A stretch of DNA of 64,000 nucleotides from Pseudomonas sp. PA27(2017) (GCF_001945445.1 NZ_MSXW01000061.1:588119-652118), one strand, 5' to 3'. Positions 52,295 to 60,654 are shown, numbered from the stretch's first letter. Numbers and translations are program-made. The notes: generated by a model not told the origin, from the letters alone.

Positions 52295-53050
52295 ATGTTG
52301 AGCAGTTTGAAGAGCATTGCACTACTTGGGCTTACCTTGATCGCCTGCACGGCCAGGGCCGAGCTGCCAGCCGACTACAAGATGGTATTGCTGACCGAGA
52401 ACTTCCCGCCGTTCAATATGGCGGTGGACGACAAGAACTTCGCCCGTGACGACGGTATCGATGGCATCAATGCCGAAATCGTTCGCGAGATGTTCAAGCG
52501 GGCTGGCATCAAGTACAGCCTGACCCTGCGCTTCCCCTGGGATCGCCTCTACAAGCTGACCCTCGACAAGGCCAACTATGGCCTGTTCTCCACCACCTTC
52601 ACCCCCGAGCGCCAGCCGCTGTTCAAGTGGGTCGGCCCGCTGGCCAAGACCGGCTGGGTGCTGCTCTCGGCGCCAGGCAACGAGGTCACCGTGAAGAGCC
52701 TCAAGGATGCCGGGCAATACACCATCGGCGCCTACAAGAACGATGCGGTGAGCCAGCACCTGGAAAGCCAGGGCCTGGCGCCGGTCAACGCGCTGCGTGA
52801 CCAGGAGAACGTCAAGAAGCTCACCGGCGGCAAGATCGACCTGTGGGCCACCACCGACCCGGTCGGTCGCTACCTGGCCAAGCAGGAGGGCGTCACGGGG
52901 CTCCACACCGTGCTGCGTTTCAACGAGGCTGAGCTCTACCTGGCGCTCAACAAGGACACGCCGGACGAAGTGGTGCAGCGCCTGCAGAAGGCGCTCGACG
53001 AGATGCGTAATGACGGCTTCATCGACGAGATGACCAATAATTACTTGTGA
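52295..53050 (+). CDS. Periplasmic substrate-binding protein, second of a tandem pair
   Basis: 251 residues from the ATG at 52295 (GGGGA upstream). Signal peptide with a cysteine near the cleavage region (L-I-A-C-T-A-R-A-E); if cleaved at L-I-A-C it could be a lipoprotein, but cleavage at ARA-E is equally likely. It shares V-L-L-T-E-N-F-P-P-F-N-M, R-F-P-W-D-R and F-K-W-V-G-P-L with its twin. Differences cluster in the second lobe. Probable recent duplication. Confidence 0.9.
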   Translation: MLSSLKSIALLGLTLIACTARAELPADYKMVLLTENFPPFNMAVDDKNFARDDGIDGINAEIVREMFKRAGIKYSLTLRFPWDRLYKLTLDKANYGLFSTTFTPERQPLFKWVGPLAKTGWVLLSAPGNEVTVKSLKDAGQYTIGAYKNDAVSQHLESQGLAPVNALRDQENVKKLTGGKIDLWATTDPVGRYLAKQEGVTGLHTVLRFNEAELYLALNKDTPDEVVQRLQKALDEMRNDGFIDEMTNNYL

Positions 53051-53091
53051 CGGGCGCCTATTCGCCGTGATCCCGCGCAGTTCACCGACCG

Positions 53092-53465
53092 TGTAGGAGC
53101 GCCGACCCCGGCGCGAACGATTGCGGTCTTAGCGCGCTATCGGCGTTGCAGCCACTATTCGCCGCGGGTCGCGGCTCCTACGTGATCCCGCGCAGTTCAC
53201 CGACTGTGTAGGAGCGTCGACCCCGGCGCTAACAATTGTGGCCTTGGCGCGGTATCGGCGGCGTACCCACTGTTCGCCCCGAGGCGGGGCTCCCACTAGA
53301 ACCCGAGTAGTTCACCGACCATGTAGGAGCGTCGACCTCGGCGCGAACGATTGTGGGCTTAGCGCGGTATCGGCGGCGTACCCACTGTTCGCCCCGAGGC
53401 GGGGCTCCTACAAGATTCTGTGCAGTTCACGACCGTGTAGGAGCGCCGACCTCGGCGCGAATGCG
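53092..53465. repeat. REP array with ~115-bp period
   Basis: The unit start tgtaggagcgYcgacc occurs at 53092, 53207, 53322 and 53436, spacings 115, 115 and 114 bp. Each full unit has a REP, a spacer (attgYgg...gcgcgRtatcggcg), an inverted REP (gaggcggggctccta) and a linker (gcagttcaccgac). The fourth unit is cut after the first REP. This is a BIME-like tandem array in the gap between the convergent binding-protein and ctpA genes. No gene lies in it. Confidence 0.9.
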
Positions 53466-53502
53466 GCCGGCCTGTCGCGAGGGTGACAGCCATTCAGGCA
53501 AT

Positions 53503-53539
53503 AAAAAGCCCCGGTGCAGTTGCCTGCGCCGGGGCTTTT
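53503..53539 (-). terminator. Terminator of the ctpA transcript
   Basis: AAAAGCCCCGG on one side and CCGGGGCTTTT on the other, around a loop of ~15 bases, 17 bp after the ctpA stop on the minus strand. Confidence 0.9.
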
Positions 53540-53555
53540 CGGTGACGGCCGACGT

Positions 53556-54869
53556 TCAGTCGGCGCGCGTGACGTTCAGGCCCTTGAGCAGGTTCAGCGC
53601 CTGGCTCAGCTGGTAGTCGTCGTCCTGCGGGCGTGCCGGCTTGCCGGGCGCGCCCTGGCTCGGGCGATCAGCGCCGCCGTTGCCATTGCCCAGGTGGCCT
53701 TGCAGATCGGCTTCCTTGAGGGTCGGATCGTCGCTCTCGCGTGTCAGCTTGGCGCGTGCCACTTCCACGTCCGGGACGATGCCCTGGGCCTGGATGGAAC
53801 GGCCGTTGGGCGTGAAGTACAGCGCCGTGGTGATCTTCAGGGCGCGGTCGTTGTTCAGCGGCAGCACGGTCTGCACCGAGCCCTTGCCGAAGCTGTCGGT
53901 GCCCATGACGATGCCGCGCTTGTGGTCCTGCAGGGCGCCGGCGACGATCTCCGAGGCCGAGGCGCTGCCGCCGTTGATCAGCACCACCAGCGGCACACCT
54001 TCGCTGGCGTCCAGCGGGTCGGCGGAGAAGCGCAGTTCCGAGTTTGGGATGCGCCCCTTGGTATAGACGATCAGGCCCTTCTTGAGGAAGTGGTCGGCCA
54101 CTTCCACGGCCGATTGCAGCACGCCGCCGGGGTTGTTGCGCAGGTCGAGCACCAGGCCGCTGAGTTTCTTGCCGTTTTCCTTGCGCAGCTTGTTCAGGGC
54201 CTTGCCGACTTCCTCGCCGGTGTTGACCTGGAACTGGGTGACGCGAATGTAGCCGTAGCCCGGATCGATCATCTGGCTGCGTACGCTGGTGACCTTGATC
54301 ACCGCACGGGTCAGCTCGACGTCGAACGGTTTGCCGCCTTCGCGCACCAGGGTCAGGACGATCTTGCTGCCGGCCTTGCCGCGCATTCTCTCCACGGCTT
54401 CCATCATCGACTGGCCCTTGGTGGGTTTGCCGTCGATCTTGACGATCAGGTCGCCGGGGTGGATGCCTGCCTTGGAGGCCGGGGTGTCGTCGATGGGCGA
54501 GACGACCTTGATGAAACCGTCCTCGGTGCCGACTTCGATGCCCAGGCCGCCGAACTCACCGCTGGTGCTTTCCTGCAGCTCGGCGAAGGCCTTCGGATCT
54601 AGGTAGGCCGAATGCGGGTCGAGGTTGCTGAGCATGCCCTTGATGGCGTTCTCCAGCAGTTCCTTGTCGGTGACCGGCTCGACGTAGGCGGCCTTGATGC
54701 GGTCCATCACCTCGGCGAAGGTGCGCAGCTCGTCCAGGGGCAGCGGCGCTGCATTCTGGTCGGCGGCCGGCGGCGGGGTGATCGGAGCCTGGTCGGCATG
54801 CAGCACAGGTGCGCCACCGAGCAGGGCAATCGCCAGGGCCAGGGAGGTGAGGCGGGACAGATGCGGCAT
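53556..54869 (-). CDS. ctpA: Carboxyl-terminal processing protease (S41)
   Basis: 437 residues with a signal peptide (cleavage near LHA-DQA). PDZ domain at about 100-180 (G-L-G-I-E-V, G-I-H-P-G-D-L-I). Catalytic serine in G-S-A-S-A-S-E (302-307) and general-base Lys329 in S-F-G-K-G-S. Periplasmic protease; in P. aeruginosa its relative CtpA degrades cell-wall hydrolases. The C-terminus (E-A-D-L-Q-G-H-L-G-N-G-N-G) is a low-complexity tail. It follows envC with 32 bp between. Confidence 0.94.
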   Translation of the reverse strand: MPHLSRLTSLALAIALLGGAPVLHADQAPITPPPAADQNAAPLPLDELRTFAEVMDRIKAAYVEPVTDKELLENAIKGMLSNLDPHSAYLDPKAFAELQESTSGEFGGLGIEVGTEDGFIKVVSPIDDTPASKAGIHPGDLIVKIDGKPTKGQSMMEAVERMRGKAGSKIVLTLVREGGKPFDVELTRAVIKVTSVRSQMIDPGYGYIRVTQFQVNTGEEVGKALNKLRKENGKKLSGLVLDLRNNPGGVLQSAVEVADHFLKKGLIVYTKGRIPNSELRFSADPLDASEGVPLVVLINGGSASASEIVAGALQDHKRGIVMGTDSFGKGSVQTVLPLNNDRALKITTALYFTPNGRSIQAQGIVPDVEVARAKLTRESDDPTLKEADLQGHLGNGNGGADRPSQGAPGKPARPQDDDYQLSQALNLLKGLNVTRAD

Positions 54870-54901
54870 TCGAACTAACTCCTACGACAATGAGATGGCG
54901 C

Positions 54902-56152
54902 TTATCCTTGCGCCCGACACCATTGGGCCGGATCGCTGGCGCGGCCCTGCTGGCGAATCGCGAAATACAGTGCTGGGGTGTCCTGGCCGCCGCTGGTACC
55001 GACGGTGGCGATGGGTTCCCCGGCTTTGACGATGTCTCCGGCGTCCTTGAGCAGGCTCTGGTTGTGCCCGTAAAGGGTCAGATAACCATTGCCATGGTCG
55101 AGAATGACCAGAAGCCCGGAACCGCGCAACCAGTCTGCGAAAACCACTCGACCGCCATGCACGGCGCGTACCTGACTGCCGGCGGTGGCGCCGATCAGCA
55201 CGCCGTCCCACTTAGTCCGAGCGTCTTCGCCCCGTGGGGTTCCATATCTTGCAACAACGCGGCCATTGACTGGCCATGGCAGCTTGCCTTTGGCGTTGGC
55301 GAACGGCCCGCCATAGGTGGCGCCGGAGCTGACCAGCGGGCCACTTTCGGCACGCTTGCCGGTGGCTGCCGGTGCGCTGGGTTTCTCGCGCGCAGCGGCG
55401 AGCTCGCGCTGGCGCTGCGCCTCGGCTTCACGGGCCTGGCGGGCGAGGGTTTCCTCGATGGTCTTGAGCACGCGGCCGAGTTCGGCCTGCTCCTGCTCAC
55501 GAGCCTTGAGGCGCTGGTCGCGGGCAGCGTAATCCTTGTTCAGCTTGGCCAGTGCCTGCTGACGCTCTTTGCGTACCTCGGCCAACTGGGCGCTGCGGCT
55601 GTCCAGCTCGCCTTTCTGCGCCTGCAGTTGCTGCTGGTGATGGCTGATGTCCTGCTCGACGTTGGCCAGTTGGCGAAGCGTCTCGTTGAAGGCCGTCAGC
55701 TGACCCATGCGCGCTTCGGCGAGGTAATCGTAGTAGGTCAGGGTGCGGGAGAATTTTTCCGGGTTCTGCTGATTGAGCAGCAGCTTGATGTACTCCTGGC
55801 GCCCGCCCTGATAGGCCGCGCGGGCCTGGATGCCGATCAGCCGTTGCTGTTCAAGGCGCGCGCCCTGGAGTTTTTTTTTCTCCTGATCGAGGCGTTTGAG
55901 CTCTTCCTCGCTCTCCTGCAGCTCTTCGCGCAGGCCCTTGACCTGATTCTCCAGCTCGCCCATTTCGGTTTCGGTGGTCTTGAGCTGCTTCTGCACGCCG
56001 GATTTTTCCTGCTGCAGTTGCTCCAGCAGTTTCTTCAATTCGCTGACGTCGGCACGTGCCGCATCCAGCTGCTTTTGCGTATCGGCTTTCTGATCGGCGA
56101 AAGCTGGTGCCAGCAGGCTGGTCATGAGGATAAAGGTGAGGACACGGAGCAT
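54902..56152 (-). CDS. envC: EnvC-type murein hydrolase activator
   Basis: 416 residues: signal peptide (cleavage near AFA-DQK), two long coiled coils (~25-240), then a LytM/M23 domain at the C-terminus (V-R-A-V-H-G-G-R-V-V-F-A-D-W, H-G-N-G-Y-L-T-L-Y-G-H-N). The zinc ligands are incomplete (K-W-D-G-V where active enzymes have H-x-x-x-D), as in EnvC, which activates amidases AmiA/B rather than cutting itself. Located with ctpA and gpmI in a common pseudomonad order. Confidence 0.93.
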   Translation of the reverse strand: MLRVLTFILMTSLLAPAFADQKADTQKQLDAARADVSELKKLLEQLQQEKSGVQKQLKTTETEMGELENQVKGLREELQESEEELKRLDQEKKKLQGARLEQQRLIGIQARAAYQGGRQEYIKLLLNQQNPEKFSRTLTYYDYLAEARMGQLTAFNETLRQLANVEQDISHHQQQLQAQKGELDSRSAQLAEVRKERQQALAKLNKDYAARDQRLKAREQEQAELGRVLKTIEETLARQAREAEAQRQRELAAAREKPSAPAATGKRAESGPLVSSGATYGGPFANAKGKLPWPVNGRVVARYGTPRGEDARTKWDGVLIGATAGSQVRAVHGGRVVFADWLRGSGLLVILDHGNGYLTLYGHNQSLLKDAGDIVKAGEPIATVGTSGGQDTPALYFAIRQQGRASDPAQWCRAQG

Positions 56153-56302
56153 GGTGCAGGCGATACCTGGCGGGGAACCGGCTTAGTATGCCCTTGGTTC
56201 CGGGTAAAAAAAACGTCCCTGGTGCAGATGCCGACCCAAGGTGGCAGGCGGTCGACCGGTGGGGCAGCGCTGCTGCGCCGCCCCGAGCCTTCGCCTGTGG
56301 GG

Positions 56303-57838
56303 TCAGCCGAGGGTGACGATGCTGGTGCCGGTCATTTCCTTGGGAATCGGCAGGCCCATCAGGGTCAACAGGGTGGGTGCCACATCCGCCAGCACGCCGC
56401 CTTCGCGGATGCTCACCTGGCGCTTGCCGACATAGATGAACGGTACCGGCTCGCAGGTGTGTGCGGTGTGCGCCTGGCCGGTGCATTCGTCCTGCATCTG
56501 CTCGACGTTGCCATGGTCGGCGGTAATCAGTGCTTCGCCACCGACCTTGTCGAGGGCGTCGACGATGCGGCCCATGCAGGTATCCAGGCATTCCACCGCG
56601 GCGACCGCTGCCTCGAACACGCCGGTATGGCCGACCATGTCGCCGTTGGCGTAGTTGACCACGATCACATCGAAGCGCTGGTTCTCGATGGCGTCGACGA
56701 TCTTGTCGGTCACTTCGGGGGCGTTCATCTGCGGCTGCAGGTCGTAGGTGGCGACGTTCGGCGACGGGATCAGGATGCGCTCTTCGCCCGGGAACGGCTC
56801 TTCACGGCCGCCAGAGAAGAAGAAGGTGACGTGGGCGTACTTCTCGGTCTCGGCGATGCGCAGTTGGGTCTTGCCGTTGTTGGCCAGGTATTCGCCGAAC
56901 ACGTTGACCAGCGGCTCGGGCTTGAAGGCGCTGGGCGTGTCGATGCTCGCCGCGTACTGGGTGAGCATGATGAAGCCGGCGGTCTGCGGCACACGGGCGC
57001 GTTCGAAGGCGTCGAAGCCCGGCTCGACGAAGGCGCGGGTAAGCTCGCGGGCGCGGTCGGCACGGAAGTTCATGAACACCACGGCGTCGCCATCCTCGAC
57101 CCGGACCGGCTCGCCGATGCTGGTGGCTTTGACGAACTCGTCGCTTTCCTCGCGGGCATAGGCGGCTTGCAGGCCAGCCACGGCGGTGTCCGCCTGGAAC
57201 TGGCTGTTGCCATCGGCGATCAGGTTGTAGGCCTGGGCGACGCGATCCCAGCGGTTGTCACGGTCCATGGCGAAGTAGCGGCCGATCAGCGAGGCGATGC
57301 GGCCCTTCCCGAGTTTGGCGAAGGTGGCGTCGAGCAGCTCGATGGAGCTCTGGGCGCTTTTCGGCGCGGTATCGCGACCGTCGAGAAACGCGTGCAGGTA
57401 GATCTTTTCGGCGCCGCGGCGCGCGGCCAGCTCGGCCATCGCTACCAGGTGATCCTGATGGCTGTGTACGCCGCCGTCGGACAGCAGGCCAAGGATGTGC
57501 ACAGCCTTGCCGGCACCCACGGCCTTGTCCACGGCGCCGGTGATGGCCGGGTTCTCGAAGAACTCGCCGTCACGGATCGCCTTGGTCACCCGGGTGAAGT
57601 CCTGATACACCACGCGGCCGGCGCCGAGGTTCATGTGGCCGACCTCGGAGTTGCCCATCTGGCCATCCGGTAGGCCGACGTCCATGCCGCTGCCGGAAAT
57701 CAGCCCGTGGGGCTGGGTGGCACGCAGGCGGTCGTAGACCGGCGTGTTGGCGGCGAAAATGGCGTTGTGCTCGGGGGTTTCGCTGTGGCCGAAGCCGTCG
57801 AGAATGACCAGGACCAGGGGTTTGGGCGCTGCGCTCAT
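56303..57838 (-). CDS. gpmI: 2,3-bisphosphoglycerate-independent phosphoglycerate mutase
   Basis: 511 residues, full length. Metal-binding Asp14 in V-I-L-D-G-F-G-H and phospho-acceptor Ser64 in M-G-N-S-E-V-G-H. Further metal ligands in L-H-A-F-L-D-G-R-D-T and the C-terminal I-T-A-D-H-G-N-V-E. Mn-dependent glycolytic enzyme. It is divergent from the rhodanese gene across 211 bp, which should hold both promoters. Confidence 0.97.
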   Translation of the reverse strand: MSAAPKPLVLVILDGFGHSETPEHNAIFAANTPVYDRLRATQPHGLISGSGMDVGLPDGQMGNSEVGHMNLGAGRVVYQDFTRVTKAIRDGEFFENPAITGAVDKAVGAGKAVHILGLLSDGGVHSHQDHLVAMAELAARRGAEKIYLHAFLDGRDTAPKSAQSSIELLDATFAKLGKGRIASLIGRYFAMDRDNRWDRVAQAYNLIADGNSQFQADTAVAGLQAAYAREESDEFVKATSIGEPVRVEDGDAVVFMNFRADRARELTRAFVEPGFDAFERARVPQTAGFIMLTQYAASIDTPSAFKPEPLVNVFGEYLANNGKTQLRIAETEKYAHVTFFFSGGREEPFPGEERILIPSPNVATYDLQPQMNAPEVTDKIVDAIENQRFDVIVVNYANGDMVGHTGVFEAAVAAVECLDTCMGRIVDALDKVGGEALITADHGNVEQMQDECTGQAHTAHTCEPVPFIYVGKRQVSIREGGVLADVAPTLLTLMGLPIPKEMTGTSIVTLG

Positions 57839-58049
57839 ACGGGGCTCGCTCTGCTTAGGGGACGCAATGAAGGCCGGCGGCGAGCGCGTACTCGCCCGCG
57901 GCGATCCGGAGGCGGTCGCCTGGCAAGGCGACCCACTGAAATCGGTCTGACATTCTACGGCCCCGGAAAGATCCCGTCACCGCCGTGCGGCCTTTGGTGG
58001 ACTCACCGGGCTGTGTATACTGGCCGGCATTTTACCGTCCCGGAACCGC

Positions 58050-58466
58050 GTGATGCTTGCCAACCTCATTGAATTCGCCACCAACCACTTCATCCTCAGC
58101 GGCCTGTTCGTCATCATCCTTTCGCTGCTGATCTTCACCGAACTGAGCAAGGGCGGAAAAAGCCTGAGCAGCCGTGAAGTGACGGCGCTGATCAACCGTG
58201 ACGAAGGCGTGGTGGTCGACATTCGCAGCAAGAAGGATTTCGACACCGGCCATATCGTCGGCGCCCTGAACATCCCCAACGACAAGCTGGCCTCGCGCCT
58301 GGCCGAGCTGGAAAAGCACAAGGCCAAGACCATCATCGTCGTCGATGCCCTGGGCCAGCAGGCCGGCACCGCCGCCCGTGAATTGCAGAAGGCCGGCTTC
58401 ACCGCCGCGCGCCTGGGCGGCGGCATCGCCACCTGGCGTGGCGACAGCCTGCCCGTGGTGAAGTGA
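58050..58466 (+). CDS. Membrane-anchored rhodanese-fold protein lacking cysteine
   Basis: 138 residues: one N-terminal membrane helix (~12-30), then a rhodanese domain (V-V-V-D-I-R-S-K-K-D-F-D-T-G-H-I-V-G-A-L-N-I-P). At the active-site loop, where rhodaneses have Cys after I-V-V-Y/V, this protein has I-V-V-D-A-L-G-Q-Q. There is no cysteine anywhere, so it cannot transfer sulfur by the normal mechanism. It is encoded 1 bp before grxC and upstream of secB, the usual pseudomonad order. Confidence 0.9.
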   Translation: MMLANLIEFATNHFILSGLFVIILSLLIFTELSKGGKSLSSREVTALINRDEGVVVDIRSKKDFDTGHIVGALNIPNDKLASRLAELEKHKAKTIIVVDALGQQAGTAARELQKAGFTAARLGGGIATWRGDSLPVVK

Positions 58467-58467
58467 C

Positions 58468-58722
58468 ATGGCCAAGGTCGTCATCTACTCCAGCGACTGG
58501 TGCCCCTACTGCATCCGCGCCAAGCAGCTGTTGACCAGCAAAAGGGTGTCGTTCGACGAGATCCGTGTCGACGGCAAGCCAGACGTGCGCGCCGAGATGA
58601 CGCGCAAGGCTGGCCGCACCTCGGTGCCGCAGATATGGATCGGTGAAACCCATGTGGGTGGTTGCGACGACCTGTTTGCCCTGGAACGGGCCGGCAAGCT
58701 CGATGCGCTGCTCGATGCCTGA
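58468..58722 (+). CDS. grxC: Glutaredoxin 3
   Basis: 84 residues. Dithiol active site C-P-Y-C (Cys12, Cys15), glutathione-binding T-S-V-P-Q-I and G-G-C-D-D motifs. Reduces protein disulfides with glutathione. Directly follows the rhodanese gene and precedes secB by 48 bp. Confidence 0.97.
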   Translation: MAKVVIYSSDWCPYCIRAKQLLTSKRVSFDEIRVDGKPDVRAEMTRKAGRTSVPQIWIGETHVGGCDDLFALERAGKLDALLDA

Positions 58723-58770
58723 TCGATTTAGAACCTTCCTTTACGTCCATACAGCAGAAGGCTTTGCCCC

Positions 58771-59232
58771 ATGACCGAACAAGCTACCGGTGCCGTCCAA
58801 GACGAGCAGACTCCTCAGTTCTCTCTGCAGCGCATCTACGTGCGTGACTTGTCCTTCGAAGCGCCGAAGAGCCCCGAGATCTTCCGCCAGGAGTGGACGC
58901 CGAGCGTCTCGATGGACCTCAACACCCGTCAGAAAGCCCTGGAAGGCGACTTCCACGAAGTGGTACTGACCCTGTCGGTGACCGTGAAGAACGGCGAAGA
59001 AACCGCCTTCATCGCCGAAGTACAGCAGGCCGGCATCTTCCTGATCAAAGGTCTGGACGCCGCTTCCATGAGCCACACCCTGGGTGCGTTCTGCCCGAAC
59101 ATCCTGTTCCCGTATGCTCGCGAAACCCTGGACAGCCTGGTGGTACGCGGCTCGTTCCCGGCGCTGATGCTGGCCCCGGTGAACTTCGACGCTCTGTACG
59201 CCCAGGAGCTGCAGCGTCAGCAGGCTAACTGA
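58771..59232 (+). CDS. secB: Protein-export chaperone SecB
   Basis: 153 residues. Diagnostic segments F-S-L-Q-R-I-Y-V-R-D-L-S-F-E-A-P, C-P-N-I-L-F-P-Y-A-R-E and the C-terminal F-D-A-L-Y region. Tetrameric cytosolic chaperone that hands precursors to SecA. Translation-optimal codons. A strong terminator follows. Confidence 0.97.
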   Translation: MTEQATGAVQDEQTPQFSLQRIYVRDLSFEAPKSPEIFRQEWTPSVSMDLNTRQKALEGDFHEVVLTLSVTVKNGEETAFIAEVQQAGIFLIKGLDAASMSHTLGAFCPNILFPYARETLDSLVVRGSFPALMLAPVNFDALYAQELQRQQAN

Positions 59233-59250
59233 GCCCGCGGTCGCTGCACG

Positions 59251-59277
59251 AAAAACGCCCTTCGGGGCGTTTTTTTG
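59251..59277 (+). terminator. Terminator of the rhodanese-grxC-secB operon
   Basis: ACGCCC-TTCG-GGGCGT with a UUCG-type tetraloop and a run of seven T. Confidence 0.95.
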
Positions 59278-59295
59278 TGGGCCTGTCCTGACCTC

Positions 59296-59357
59296 GTAGC
59301 CTGCGGTTGAGCGAAGCGATACCCAGGGATGGCCTGCCCCGGGTATCGCTGCGCTAC
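59296..59357. repeat. GTAGC-type dispersed repeat, copy 1
   Basis: gtagcctgcggttgagcgaa opens the element and gcgctac closes it; within, agcgataccc pairs with gggtatcgct. The first ~33 bases match the reverse complement of the element at 60655-60724. It lies in the convergent gap between secB and trmL. Confidence 0.8.
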
Positions 59358-59376
59358 AAAGTCGCAATACCGCCGT

Positions 59377-59838
59377 TCAACTAGCGGCGAAGCCGTTCTG
59401 GCGCCAGGCTTCATACACCGCGACGGCCACGGTGTTGGACAGGTTCAGGCTGCGGCAGCCTTCGCGCATCGGCAGGCGCACGCGCTGCGATTCGGGCAGG
59501 GCATCACGAATCTCGGCCGGCAGGCCGCGGCTCTCCGGGCCGAACAGGAAGGCATCGCCCGGCTGGTAGGCCACTTCATGGAAAGGCTGCGAGCCCTTGG
59601 TGGTGAAGGCGAACACCCGCGGCTGGCCGAGGCTTTCCAGGCAGGCCTCCAGGCTGGCGTGGCGCTTGAGCGGCGCGTATTCGTGATAATCGAGCCCGGC
59701 GCGGCGCAGGCGCTTGTCGTCCAGTTCGAAACCCAGCGGCTCGACCAGGTGCAGGTGGCAGCCGCTGTTGGCGCAAAGCCTGATAACGTTGCCGGTATTG
59801 GGCGGAATTTCCGGTTGAAAAAGGATTACATGAAACAT
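59377..59838 (-). CDS. trmL: tRNA (cytidine(34)-2'-O)-methyltransferase
   Basis: 153 residues from the ATG at 59838; the longer frame belongs to the antisense of its neighbour. SPOUT fold with N-P-P-N-T-G-N-V-I-R-L-C-A-N-style start (here P-P-N-T-G-N-V-I-R), F-G-P-E-S-R-G-L-P and L-N-L-S-N-T-V-A-V-A motifs that form the SAM knot. It methylates the wobble ribose of certain tRNA-Leu. Its start codon overlaps the start codon of the divergent gene. Confidence 0.95.
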   Translation of the reverse strand: MFHVILFQPEIPPNTGNVIRLCANSGCHLHLVEPLGFELDDKRLRRAGLDYHEYAPLKRHASLEACLESLGQPRVFAFTTKGSQPFHEVAYQPGDAFLFGPESRGLPAEIRDALPESQRVRLPMREGCRSLNLSNTVAVAVYEAWRQNGFAAS

Positions 59839-60277
59839 GCACGGCTCCAGGCCAGAAGACGGGCGCCATTCTACGCCGGATAAGCCGCCAAGGCCGCGTC
59901 CTTGGATGCGCGTGATCGGCTCGCTGGCGATCTTCGGTTTCCTGGTCGGCCTGATGATCGGCCGGCTGTTCCACCCGGACGCCATGCACCTCAAAGACGT
60001 GGAAGTTCAGGACGACCGCTTGCTGCTGTGGTTCAACGTCGAGCCGCACGTGCAGGTCAGCGACGCTCATGGCACCTTCGCGCTGCGCTTCGAGGGGCTG
60101 GGTCGGGAGCGCCAGGGCCAGTTGCAGATTGCCGGGCGCGCCGCCAACTGGCGCGTGGTGCGTGATGAGCGTGAGCTGGAGGTGCGCGTGGTGGCAGCTC
60201 GCCCGCTGCGCGCTGAAATGGATGCCGAAGAGGTGGAGGGCCGCTGGCGCCTGACGGTTCGTCTGGCGCCGCGCTAG
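59837..60277 (+). CDS. Membrane-anchored hypothetical protein, divergent from trmL
   Basis: 146 residues: a basic, proline-rich head, one membrane helix (~26-42), then a periplasmic beta-rich domain (D-V-E-V-Q-D-D-R-L-L-L-W-F, L-R-F-E-G-L-G-R-E-R-Q-G-Q-L). A gene of this kind lies between trmL and ntrC in P. aeruginosa (from memory). The ATG at 59837 overlaps trmL's ATG on the other strand (CATG); a start at 59906 just before the helix would avoid this. Function unknown. Confidence 0.75.
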   Translation: MHGSRPEDGRHSTPDKPPRPRPWMRVIGSLAIFGFLVGLMIGRLFHPDAMHLKDVEVQDDRLLLWFNVEPHVQVSDAHGTFALRFEGLGRERQGQLQIAGRAANWRVVRDERELEVRVVAARPLRAEMDAEEVEGRWRLTVRLAPR

Positions 60278-60449
60278 GAAGAAAAGAGGGAGTTCCCGGC
60301 CTGCCTGTACCAGGGCTCCCGAAGAAAAGGGGGATTATCTGATCTGCCTGTATCAGAGTCCCCGAAGAAAGAAGGGAGGTCCCGGCCTGCCTGTACCGAG
60401 GCTCCCAAAGAAAGAGGGGAATCCCCGGCCTGCCTGTACCAAGGTCCCC
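60278..60449. repeat. Four 43-bp tandem hairpin units
   Basis: Exact 43-bp period: 60278-60320, 60321-60363, 60364-60406, 60407-60449, starting right after the stop codon of the previous gene. Each unit reads purine-rich gaagaaa..., then cggcctgcctgtacc, then a pyrimidine-rich end. In units 1 and 3 GGGAG pairs with CTCCC; in units 2 and 4 GGGGA pairs with TCCCC. The period is not a multiple of three, so it does not encode a peptide repeat. Confidence 0.92.
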
Positions 60450-60654
60450 GAAACTGGGTTGTCAGTACCATTGCAGTTGGCGTGCCAGTTTTCATGAATT
60501 CGTTGCAGGGCCCATGGATACTGGGCTCTGGCGGTTATTGCCACGTTGTCATCCACCAGGTGTCGCTTCGCGAATGTTCCGCTCGGGTGCATGAATGCAC
60601 CTGTCGTGCGCTGATGGCGTGCATTTGTAATGACCTTGAGGCAGGTCAGGCGCA

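Noticed and set aside
53092..53465. Possible CRISPR array or minisatellite coding region.
   Set aside because: The 115-bp units consist of paired REPs with conserved linkers, not short repeats with unique spacers, and no coding frame runs through them.
54890..57673. A 927-codon open frame on the plus strand across ctpA-envC-gpmI.
   Set aside because: It is antisense to envC and gpmI, has low-complexity composition typical of reverse frames of GC-rich genes, and shows no family motif.
60278..60449. Possible CRISPR array.
   Set aside because: The 43-bp units are adjacent with no unique spacers and differ from each other; no cas gene is present.
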